Positions 1 to 5,734 are shown, numbered from the stretch's first letter. The stretch: 6,929 nucleotides of DNA from Ktedonobacterales bacterium (GCA_025928125.1 JAICKD010000170.1:1-6929); one strand, 5' to 3'. Numbers and translations: made by a program. Notes: a model not told the origin generated them from the sequence alone.

Positions 1-612
1 CGCGCGCTGGCGACCCGACTCAACCAGGACCTCGCCGGGATTCTGGCGACCTGCACGGAGCAGCAGAAGGCGCTGAACCAGCGCAGCATGCGCACGCAGG
101 TGCAGCTGAGCATGGCGCTGGGTCGCCTGACGGGCATCGTGCATCAGCTGGATACGACCCACGCTTTCTGCGCCTACCTGATCGAGGCGACGCAGCCACA
201 ACTGCCCGCCGTGATGGTGGCGGCTGGCGCGAACGGGGCCAACGGGGCGCCAACGCTGGCGGCGCCTGTGTCTCCCTCGCGCCCGCTGTTGCTGAACGGC
301 AATCCCAGCGGCCCGCTCGCCGCGCCGGTCGTGCGCGATCTGGGCCGTGGCGGATTCAAGCGGATGGCGCGCGATCTGCAGCGGGCGTTCCGCGAGACGG
401 AGCAGGCCACACAGGAGATTCTGCGTCCGATTCAGATGCAGGCGCTGCGTATGCCTGAGGTGAACGCGCTGGCCAATGCGCTGGCCGCGCTGGAGCCGCT
501 GATGACATGGCTGAATCAGCGCTGCGAGGCGCTGACGGCGACGTACTGCGCGCCAGCGGGCAGCCAGCAGCCTGGCAATCCTCCGGGCAGGCGGAGCGAT
601 TTCTGGCAGTAA
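1..612 (+). CDS. Hypothetical protein, C-terminal part (5' truncated by window edge)
   Basis: The frame is open from base 1 and ends at TAA 610-612, giving 203 visible residues; the real start lies upstream of the window. I do not recognise the family. Visible residues 1-73 look largely helical, with many Gln, Leu and Ala and few Pro. They are followed by a low-complexity linker (about residues 74-109) rich in Ala, Gly, Asn and Pro with a repeated NGA motif. A second helical block (about 110-180) starts near DLGRGGFKRMARDLQRAF, and the tail is polar and Pro/Gly-rich, ending RRSDFWQ. No signal peptide or membrane segment is visible in this part. An intrinsic terminator follows 15 bases after the stop, which supports this strand and frame. 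Two helical regions joined by a flexible linker could suit a structural or binding role, but that is inference only. Confidence 0.7.
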   Translation, partial: RALATRLNQDLAGILATCTEQQKALNQRSMRTQVQLSMALGRLTGIVHQLDTTHAFCAYLIEATQPQLPAVMVAAGANGANGAPTLAAPVSPSRPLLLNGNPSGPLAAPVVRDLGRGGFKRMARDLQRAFRETEQATQEILRPIQMQALRMPEVNALANALAALEPLMTWLNQRCEALTATYCAPAGSQQPGNPPGRRSDFWQ

Positions 613-627
613 GCTGAATCTGTAGAC

Positions 628-676
628 GCTCCCCATCGCCATCCCTCGACGGACGGTGGTGGGGAGTTCGGTTTTT
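628..676 (+). terminator. Intrinsic terminator of the 1-612 gene
   Basis: The arm 629-640 (CTCCCCATCGCC) pairs with 655-666 (GGTGGTGGGGAG) over 12 bp, including two G-U wobbles. A 1x1 mismatch and three further pairs (642-644 with 651-653) close a 6-base loop. The stem is followed by TTCGG and then five T (672-676). It lies 15 bases after the stop codon of the + strand gene. On the opposite strand no T-run follows the stem, so it should act only for + transcription. Confidence 0.75.
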
Positions 677-686
677 CTGGGGGCGG

Positions 687-723
687 CCCCCTCCCCTAAC
701 CCCTCCCCCTTTCAGGGAGAGGG
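687..723. repeat. C-run/hairpin repeat, copy A (G-quadruplex motif on - strand)
   Basis: The first part is C5-T-C4-TAA-C4-T-C5 (687-709), which on the minus strand is four runs of 4-5 G with loops of 1, 3 and 1 bases, a strong G-quadruplex motif. The second part continues as TTTCAGGGAGAGGG and folds back on the preceding C-run as an imperfect hairpin. Bases 701-723 match 5656-5678 at 22 of 23 positions (TTTCAG here, TTGCAG there). The copy is in the gap between two convergent genes. Confidence 0.7.
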
Positions 724-747
724 GAACCAGAGCCAGAACCAGAGCCA
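724..747. repeat. Perfect 12-bp tandem duplication
   Basis: GAACCAGAGCCA occurs twice head to tail (724-735 and 736-747) with no mismatch, directly after repeat copy A. It is a small local duplication between copies A and B and shows no sign of coding. Confidence 0.85.
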
Positions 748-775
748 TTGCCCTCTGGCACGATGGTAGCCTTAG

Positions 776-828
776 CCCTCTCCCTGCAAGGGGGAGGGTG
801 GCCGCAGGCCGGGAGGGGTCTTCTCCCC
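776..828. repeat. C-run/hairpin repeat, inverted copy B
   Basis: Bases 776-798 are the exact reverse complement of 5656-5678 (23 of 23) and an inverted near-match of copy A (701-723). The part beyond is different from the other copies: a GGCC-GCA-GGCC mini-hairpin (800-810), then GGGAGGGG, then a short AGGGG/CCCCT inverted repeat (814-828) that touches the last base codon of the next gene. On the + strand the G-runs 790-794, 796-798, 811-813 and 815-818 make a weaker quadruplex motif with a 12-base central loop. Copies A and B together form an inverted pair with about 52 bases between the matched parts. Confidence 0.65.
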
Positions 829-1415
829 TAGATGCAGTGGTCGTAGGCTTGGCGCAGCCAGCCTTCGATCTCGGCGTCAACGTCAGCGGGTGTGGCCAGG
901 GCGACGCGTCGGTCGATGCTGCCGCTGCCGAAGTTGGTGGAGGCGGTCAGCCGCCCCGATGGCGCGACGCCCGGCAAGACAAGGCCCAGGTCAACGCGCG
1001 TTTTGGTGGAGGGCTGGATGAGCGCGAACTGCTTGGCGCGAGCGAACGCGACGTAGCTCTGGCGCGTCTCGATGCGCACGTCGCCGCCGAGCGTCTTGAC
1101 GTAGGCGAGCACCCGCTCGAAGATGGGGTGGAGGGCCGCCTTCGCGCCCGCGTATTGCGCGTCGATCAGCTGCTCGTCGGTCGGCGCGATGTAGTCGGCG
1201 GGCTTGAGTGCCTCCACCGCCAGGATGAACGCGGTGCTATGCCCCAGACCATACTCGCGCTTGAGCCAGTTGACGATCTCGCCATTCTTGCTCAGCCCCA
1301 GCTGGTCGATGGCCTGCTCGCGGGTCAGCGCGACCCATTCGTCGAAGCCGCGCCCGGTCTTCGCGGGCAGCTTGGCAATCACGGCGCGCATCATATCCTG
1401 GGGGCTGTTTGGCAT
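828..1415 (-). CDS. DUF4287 and DUF5655 domain protein
   Basis: The protein is 195 residues, a normal length for this two-domain type. Residues 3-70 look like DUF4287, with the LSKNGEIVNWLKREYGLGHS stretch (41-60) as the recognisable core. Residues 85-193 look like DUF5655: HPIFERVLAYVKTLGGDV (96-113), RQSYVAFARAKQFALIQP (118-135), VDLGLVLPG (141-149) and a C-terminal WLRQAYD (186-192). No catalytic function is established for either domain as far as I know, and no signal peptide or membrane segment is visible, so a soluble cytoplasmic protein is expected. I chose the ATG at 1413-1415 because GGAGA (1424-1428) sits 8 bases upstream. The ATG at 1437-1439 has no such site, and longer versions would run into the divergent gene and show no domain similarity. 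The stop is TAG at 828-830. It is divergent from the GNAT gene and convergent with the 1-612 gene. Confidence 0.85.
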   Translation of the reverse strand: MPNSPQDMMRAVIAKLPAKTGRGFDEWVALTREQAIDQLGLSKNGEIVNWLKREYGLGHSTAFILAVEALKPADYIAPTDEQLIDAQYAGAKAALHPIFERVLAYVKTLGGDVRIETRQSYVAFARAKQFALIQPSTKTRVDLGLVLPGVAPSGRLTASTNFGSGSIDRRVALATPADVDAEIEGWLRQAYDHCI

Positions 1416-1497
1416 CGGCGATATCTCCGTCTCTATCATCTGAATGGAATGTTCGCCTACCAGCATAACATGGTTGCCTGGCTCGATGAGGAACCCG
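1416..1497. promoter_or_regulatory. Divergent intergenic region with probable promoters
   Basis: These 82 bases separate two genes that start in opposite directions, so both promoters should be here or just inside the genes. For the minus gene, TGTTATGCT (1470-1462 on -) resembles an extended -10 element and would give a leader of about 40 bases; no convincing -35 box is seen. For the plus gene I see only weak candidates. Ribosome binding sites that decide the starts are GGAGA at 1424-1428 (minus strand) and GAGGAA at 1488-1493 (plus strand). Confidence 0.35.
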
Positions 1498-1998
1498 ATG
1501 GAACACACGGCAGAGATTGCCATCCGCGCGGTGACAGACGCGAACTGGCGCGGGACGCTGGAACTCTCGGTATGGCCTGAGCAGCAGCGCTTTATCAGCG
1601 AGTATACGCCTATCGCGGCTATCGCGCTCGCCAAGGCGTACATCCGTCCCGGCGGCATGGCCTGGGCGCCCTACGCAATCTACGCGGGCGGTACGATGGT
1701 GGGGTTCTTCGCGCTGGCCTACGAACCGGATACGACCGACCAGTACTGGCTTTTCCACTTCTTCATCGACCAGCGCTATCAGGGTCGCGGCTACGGAAGG
1801 GCAGCGATGCAGCGCATCATCGAACTGGTCAAGCGGGAGCATCCGCGACGCCGGACGTTACACCTGACGGTTCACGCAGAAAACATCGCCGCGCAGCGCC
1901 TCTACACCGCTGCGGGATTCCAGCCAACGGGTACGGAGCGCTGGGGCGAGCCGGTGTATCAGCGGGCAATAGGGATGGATGATGAGCCAGAGCCGTGA
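1498..1998 (+). CDS. GNAT-family N-acetyltransferase, BltD-like
   Basis: This is a 166-residue protein of the GNAT fold, which transfers an acetyl group from acetyl-CoA to an amine. The acetyl-CoA loop (motif A) is clear at Q95-G-R-G98-Y-G100, within FFIDQRYQGRGYGRAAM (88-104). Motif B follows as NIAAQRLYTAAGF (129-141). The N-terminal strand IAIRAVTDANWRGTLELSV, the QQRFISEY stretch (29-36) and WLFHFFIDQRYQG (84-96) resemble the Bacillus BltD/spermine-spermidine acetyltransferases as I remember them. A polyamine or related amine is therefore a reasonable substrate guess, but this is not proven. The start at 1498 is preferred because GAGGAA lies four bases upstream; in-frame ATGs at 1486 and 1444 lack one. 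The stop TGA (1996-1998) is 20 bases from the stop of the convergent nuclease gene, with no clear terminator between them. Confidence 0.88.
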   Translation: MEHTAEIAIRAVTDANWRGTLELSVWPEQQRFISEYTPIAAIALAKAYIRPGGMAWAPYAIYAGGTMVGFFALAYEPDTTDQYWLFHFFIDQRYQGRGYGRAAMQRIIELVKREHPRRRTLHLTVHAENIAAQRLYTAAGFQPTGTERWGEPVYQRAIGMDDEPEP

Positions 1999-2018
1999 CT
2001 ATGCGCATTTTCGGGCGA

Positions 2019-2771
2019 TTACGTCTTGGGATGCACGTGAAAACTAATGTCGTACTCGAAGAGCCGAATGTCCGCGTTCGCCTCCTGTGCCGCTGTCACC
2101 AATTCGTCGCTCAGGGTGTGGGCAACGATCATCCCCCGCACGTGCTTCCCGTCGGCCAAGTCCTGCCGCACCCAGCCCATGTACCTGAGGATTTGGCCGA
2201 TGGTGCGATCATACCCCTTCGAGACTTTCAGTTCGATGATGACCAGGCTGCCATCCAGGGCTACGGCAAGCAGATCAATGCGTCCGCTACGAATGGGGTA
2301 TTCGATGCCGGGAATATCTTCGTCCTCGTACAGCCTCATCCCAGATTCGAGAACGCCCAGGTTGTGCGCGAGATAGTCGCGCAGATGCGACTCGTAGGCG
2401 AATATCTCGCTCTGTTCAGAAGCCGCTACCTCGTTGTAGATCATCTCCTCGTCGGTGACAGCAATCGAGTTGACGATAGGTGGTGAGCCAGGATAGATCG
2501 GTGGCGGATCGCTGTCTGGACGATAGCGACGAAACAAGCCAGAACCCAGGCGGAAGAAGAGATTGTGCTTGGGCTTGACCGGCCAGTTGACGCGAGACCG
2601 GACATTCGTAGACATCTGGATGAGGTGCGCCTGAACGGTATTGGTTTTGATCTTAGGCCAGCGAGCATTGAACCACGCGATAATCTCGTCCGCCGTGAAT
2701 TGTTCCTGGTCGGGATGCTCATCTACATACTGTCGCATCAACTCGACAGTGCTCTTGGCGTAGGTGGTCAT
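2019..2771 (-). CDS. Predicted PD-(D/E)XK nuclease, NucS/DUF91-type catalytic domain
   Basis: The protein has 250 residues. The N-terminal part (1-85) looks like a small helical, possibly winged-helix domain (FTADEIIAWFNARWPKIKTN, then LFFRLGSGLFRRY), of the kind annotated as DUF7669. A Pro-rich linker (86-99) follows. The C-terminal half has the nuclease motifs in order: E127 in YESHLRDYLAHNL, D166 in GRIDLL (163-168), E180 and K182 in VIIELK (177-182), and Q193/Y197 in GQILRYMGWV. These match the acid-acid-ExK metal site of the NucS-like PD-(D/E)XK group, which cuts DNA; the actual substrate is unknown. The start at 2771 is backed by GGAGG (2777-2781) five bases upstream; the stop is TAA. 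It lies 64 bases downstream of ppdK on the same strand, so they could be co-transcribed. Six 60-base lines average about 54% G+C, lower than the neighbours. Confidence 0.83.
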   Translation of the reverse strand: MTTYAKSTVELMRQYVDEHPDQEQFTADEIIAWFNARWPKIKTNTVQAHLIQMSTNVRSRVNWPVKPKHNLFFRLGSGLFRRYRPDSDPPPIYPGSPPIVNSIAVTDEEMIYNEVAASEQSEIFAYESHLRDYLAHNLGVLESGMRLYEDEDIPGIEYPIRSGRIDLLAVALDGSLVIIELKVSKGYDRTIGQILRYMGWVRQDLADGKHVRGMIVAHTLSDELVTAAQEANADIRLFEYDISFHVHPKT

Positions 2772-2790
2772 GGGTCCCTCCGATGATGCG

Positions 2791-2826
2791 CTAACCCCCT
2801 CCCCGAATCGGGGAAGGGGCAGAGGG
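2791..2826. repeat. Shortened C-run/hairpin repeat between ppdK and the nuclease gene
   Basis: Bases 2791-2804 (CTAAC5TC4) match the middle of the copies at 696 and 5650, then the sequence diverges into its own hairpin. The arm 2796-2805 pairs with 2809-2819 (CCCC/GGGG, T-A, one bulged A, CCCCG/CGGGG) around the loop AAT. On the minus strand this lies 17 bases after the ppdK stop and upstream of the nuclease start. No T-run follows on the minus strand (TTAGCG), so it is a poor intrinsic terminator. It may act as a transcript-stabilising or processing stem; that is inference. Confidence 0.55.
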
Positions 2827-2835
2827 AGACGCCGG

Positions 2836-5613
2836 TTACTTGTCTTTTTCGGCGCCGGAGAGCACCGCCTGGGCCGCCGCCAGCCGCGCCTTGGGGACGC
2901 GGAAGGGCGAGCAGCTGACGTAGTTCAGGCCGACCTCGTCGCAGAAGGCGATGCTGTCGGGGTCGCCGCCGTGCTCGCCGCAGATGCCCACCTCTAGATC
3001 GGGATTGGCGGCGCGGCCCTCCTCGAAGCCGATGCGCACCAGCCGCCCCACGCCGTCGCGGTCGAGCGTCTGGAACGGATTTGTCTTGAGGATCTTCACC
3101 GGCTGGTCGAGTCCCGGCTCCTTCAAGCCTTCGACGTATTGCAGCAGGAACTTGCCCTCGGCGTCGTCGCGGCTCATGCCAAACGTCGTCTGGGTCAGGT
3201 CGTTGGTGCCGAAGCTGAAGAAGTCGGCCACCTGGGCAATCTGCCCGGCGGTCAGCGCAGCGCGCGGCAGTTCGATCATCGTGCCGAACTTGTAGTCCAC
3301 CTTGCCGCCAAGCTGCGCGCTCATCTCCTTCGCCACCGCCTCAAGCTGGCGACGCACCTCGGCCAGCTCGGTCACGACGCCGACCAGCGGGATCATGATC
3401 TTGGGCTGGAGCTTGATGCCCTCCTTGGCAACGTTGGCCGCCGCCTCAAGAATCGCGCGGGTCTGCATCACGTTGATTTCGGGGAAGATCAGCCCCAGAC
3501 GGCAGCCGCGCAGACCGAGCATCGGGTTCATCTCGCGCATGCCCGCGATGGCCTTGAGCAGCTCGCGCTTCTTCGCCAGCTCCTTTGGGTCTTTGCCGCT
3601 ATCCTCCAGCCGCGTCACCTCGACCAGTATATCTTCGTAGCTCGGCAGGAACTCGTGCAGCGGCGGGTCGATCAGCCGGATGACAACAGGATAGCCCTCG
3701 CCGGTCTCAGGGTTCACCATGGCGCGGAAGATGCCCTCGAAGTCCGACCGCTGGAAAGGCAGCAGTTGATCGAGCTTCGCCTGGCGCTCCTCCGGCGTCT
3801 TCGCCAGAATCATCTCCTGGACGATGGGCAGCCGCTCCTGCTCCATGAACATGTGCTCGGTGCGGCAGAGGCCGATACCCTGTGCGCCAAACTTGATGGC
3901 CCGCTCGGCGTCGCGCGGATAGTCGGCGTTAGCCCAGACGCCCAGCCTGCGCACGCCGTCGGCCCAATCCAGCAGCGTGTGCAGGTCGTGCTCGGCGTCG
4001 TAGTTAGCCTCGATGGTCTTGATCGCGCCCTGATAGACGGTACCGGTCGTGCCATCGATGGAGATGGTCTCGCCCTCGCGCACTACCAGCCCAGTCGCCT
4101 TCACCTCGAACTGGCGCTGCGCGTAGTCCACGCGGATGCCCTCGCAGCCGACGACCGCGGGCAGGCCCAGCCCGCGCGCGACCACTGCCGCATGGCTGCC
4201 GGTACCGCCCTGACTCGTCAGGATGCCCTTCGCCACCAGCATGCCGTGAACATCGTCGGGGCTGGTCTCCTGGCGGACCAGAATGATCGCCTGGCCAGCC
4301 TTGCCCGCCGCCTCGGCGCGGTCGGCGTCTAGGATTACCGCGCCCACCGCCGCGCCCGGTGAGGCGTTAACGCCTTTCGCCAGTTGACGCTTCTCGGTGA
4401 CAGCCTGCGCCAGCGCATCGGGGTCGAAGCGCGGCAGCAGCAGCTGGTCCACCTGATTGGGGTCCACTCGCTGCACCGCCTCATCCGAGGTAATCAGCCC
4501 CTCGCTCACCATATCGACGGCGGTCTTGACGGCGGCGGCGGCGGTGCGCTTGGCGGCGCGCGTCTGGAGCATGTAGAGCCGCCCCTGCTCGATGGTGAAC
4601 TCCATATCCTGCACGTCGCGATAGTGGCGCTCCAGCCGCTCGGCGATCTGCTCGAACTGCTGGTAGACCTCCGGCATCTCCTCGGCCAGTTTGGCGATGG
4701 GCGAGGTGTTACGGATGCCCGCGACGACATCCTCACCCTGAGCGTTGATCAGATAGTCGCCATAGAGCTGCTTCTCGCCGGTGGAGGGGTTGCGCGTGAA
4801 GGCGACGCCAGTCGCGCTGGTGTCGCCCATGTTACCGAAGACCATCGTCTGGACGTTGACGGCGGTCCCCAGATCATGGGGAATTTTGTTGAAGTTGCGG
4901 TAGTCGATGGCGCGCTTGTTGTTCCAGGAGGCGAAGACCGCCTCGATGGCCAGCCGGAGCTGCTCGATGGGGTCTTCGGGGAAGGGCTTGCCCGAGGCGT
5001 CGCGCGCGATCCGCTTGAAGTCCTCGACCATCTGCTTGAGCGCGTCGGCGGGAATCTCGGCGTCGTTGGCCGCGCTGGTCTTCTCGCGGTACTCGGTGAT
5101 TTTGTGCTCGAAGGCATCGGGCTTCGCATCGAGCACGATCTTTGAGAACATCTGGACGAAGCGACGGTAGGCGTCGTAGCAGAAGCGCTCGTCGCCACTG
5201 CGGGCAATCAGCCCCTTCACCGTCTCGTCGTTCAGGCCGAGGTTGAGGACAGTGTCCATCATGCCGGGCATCGAGAACTTGGCGCCGGAGCGGACGGAGA
5301 CGAGCAGCGGATTTGCGTTGTCGCCGAAGGTCTTGCCGGTCTGCTCCTCGACGACACGCAGCGCAGCCTGGGCCTGCTCCCACATGCCATCGGGGAATTG
5401 CTTGTCGTTGGTGTAATACTCGTTACAGGCCTCGGTGGTGATGGTGAAGCCCGGCGGCACCGGCAGGCCCGCGTTGGTCATCTCGGCAACGCCCGCGCCC
5501 TTGCCGCCAAGCAGCGCGCGCATCGAGGCGTTGCCCTCGCTGAAGAGATAGACCCACTTGCGTGGCGATTGCTTGACTGCCTGATCCAGCGTTACTGCTG
5601 TCGTCCTGGCCAT
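2836..5613 (-). CDS. ppdK: Pyruvate, phosphate dikinase
   Basis: PPDK catalyses ATP + pyruvate + phosphate = AMP + phosphoenolpyruvate + diphosphate in the cytoplasm, serving gluconeogenesis or, reversed, glycolysis. The protein has 925 residues; family members are usually about 870-900. In order: the ATP-grasp domain with GGKGAG (36-41), SVRSGAKFSMPGMMDTVLNLG and the DMEF pair D336/E338; the phosphohistidine domain with G-G-T-G-S-H474-AAVVARG; and the C-terminal PEP/pyruvate barrel with GLCRTEHMF, RLIDPPLHEFLP, SFGTNDLTQTTFG and the catalytic Cys878 in GICGEHGGDP. Relative to the usual start there are about 17 extra N-terminal residues. Start ATG 5611-5613 is supported by AGGAGGA (5621-5627) seven bases upstream; the stop is TAA. 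Oddly, the usual M-T before S-H at the active histidine is T-G. A TATAAT box and a structured leader lie upstream, and the nuclease gene is downstream on the same strand. Confidence 0.97.
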   Translation of the reverse strand: MARTTAVTLDQAVKQSPRKWVYLFSEGNASMRALLGGKGAGVAEMTNAGLPVPPGFTITTEACNEYYTNDKQFPDGMWEQAQAALRVVEEQTGKTFGDNANPLLVSVRSGAKFSMPGMMDTVLNLGLNDETVKGLIARSGDERFCYDAYRRFVQMFSKIVLDAKPDAFEHKITEYREKTSAANDAEIPADALKQMVEDFKRIARDASGKPFPEDPIEQLRLAIEAVFASWNNKRAIDYRNFNKIPHDLGTAVNVQTMVFGNMGDTSATGVAFTRNPSTGEKQLYGDYLINAQGEDVVAGIRNTSPIAKLAEEMPEVYQQFEQIAERLERHYRDVQDMEFTIEQGRLYMLQTRAAKRTAAAAVKTAVDMVSEGLITSDEAVQRVDPNQVDQLLLPRFDPDALAQAVTEKRQLAKGVNASPGAAVGAVILDADRAEAAGKAGQAIILVRQETSPDDVHGMLVAKGILTSQGGTGSHAAVVARGLGLPAVVGCEGIRVDYAQRQFEVKATGLVVREGETISIDGTTGTVYQGAIKTIEANYDAEHDLHTLLDWADGVRRLGVWANADYPRDAERAIKFGAQGIGLCRTEHMFMEQERLPIVQEMILAKTPEERQAKLDQLLPFQRSDFEGIFRAMVNPETGEGYPVVIRLIDPPLHEFLPSYEDILVEVTRLEDSGKDPKELAKKRELLKAIAGMREMNPMLGLRGCRLGLIFPEINVMQTRAILEAAANVAKEGIKLQPKIMIPLVGVVTELAEVRRQLEAVAKEMSAQLGGKVDYKFGTMIELPRAALTAGQIAQVADFFSFGTNDLTQTTFGMSRDDAEGKFLLQYVEGLKEPGLDQPVKILKTNPFQTLDRDGVGRLVRIGFEEGRAANPDLEVGICGEHGGDPDSIAFCDEVGLNYVSCSPFRVPKARLAAAQAVLSGAEKDK

Positions 5614-5620
5614 GCGATGG

Positions 5621-5627
5621 TCCTCCT
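5621..5627 (-). promoter_or_regulatory. Strong ribosome binding site of ppdK
   Basis: AGGAGGA on the minus strand, seven bases before the ATG. It is close to the full anti-16S complement and sits only 12 bases downstream of the G-run structure at 5640-5664. Confidence 0.85.
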
Positions 5628-5639
5628 GGCTTGCGGCTG

Positions 5640-5680
5640 CCCCCTCCCCCTAACCCCCTCCCCCTTGCAGGGAGAGGGGG
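5640..5680 (-). repeat. C-run/hairpin repeat, copy C, in the ppdK leader
   Basis: On the minus strand bases 5664-5640 read G5-A-G5-TTA-G5-A-G5, four equal G-runs with loops of 1, 3 and 1 bases. Bases 5680-5654 on the same strand form an 11-bp hairpin (C5-T-C-T-C3 with G3-G-G-A-G5, one G-U pair) around the loop TGCAA. The two structures share the G-runs 5654-5664, so a single RNA can form only one at a time. The 23 bases 5656-5678 recur exactly inverted at 776-798, and with one mismatch at 701-723. Confidence 0.75.
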
Positions 5681-5692
5681 GACCAGAGGCGG

Positions 5693-5728
5693 AGGGGCGT
5701 TGTGGTGATGTGTTCGCGTCTCGCCCCT
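5693..5728. promoter_or_regulatory. 7-bp inverted repeat around the predicted ppdK transcription start
   Basis: AGGGGCG (5693-5699) and CGCCCCT (5722-5728) are perfect inverted copies with 22 bases between them. The right arm overlaps the predicted start of transcription and touches the TATAAT box. It could be an operator or part of the leader fold; chance is also possible in sequence this G+C-rich. Confidence 0.25.
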
Positions 5729-5734
5729 ATTATA
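5729..5734 (-). promoter_or_regulatory. Probable -10 box of the ppdK promoter
   Basis: A perfect TATAAT on the minus strand stands out in G+C-rich surroundings, 115 bases upstream of the ppdK ATG. Transcription would begin near 5722, leaving a leader of about 108 bases that includes the repeat at 5640-5680. No good TTGACA-like box is seen at 16-18 bases spacing (ACCGCC at 17), so the promoter may depend on an activator or be of a different type. Confidence 0.5.

Noticed and set aside
687..828. CRISPR-like array or a rho-independent terminator for the DUF4287 gene
   Set aside because: Only two inverted copies without regular spacers; none of the stems is followed by a T-run on the minus strand.
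1444..1497. Longer start for the acetyltransferase at 1444 or 1486
   Set aside because: Neither ATG has a ribosome binding site, while GAGGAA precedes 1498, where the typical GNAT first strand begins.
798..1580. Open frame on + opposite the DUF4287 gene
   Set aside because: It starts inside repeat copy B and reads as composition-driven antisense; the minus-strand protein has recognisable domains.
1416..1658. N-terminal extension of the DUF4287 protein to an ATG at 1658
   Set aside because: The extra 81 residues overlap the GNAT gene on the other strand and show no family similarity; a GGAGA site supports the start at 1415.
828..2771. A defence or toxin-antitoxin island made of the DUF4287, GNAT and nuclease genes
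   Set aside because: The genes are on alternating strands with separate starts; the GNAT resembles metabolic polyamine acetyltransferases rather than toxin GNATs, and no antitoxin or partner is visible.
3139..4332. Long open frame on + opposite ppdK (397 codons)
   Set aside because: Antisense shadow of a high-G+C gene; no domain, no ribosome binding site, and ppdK on the other strand is certain.
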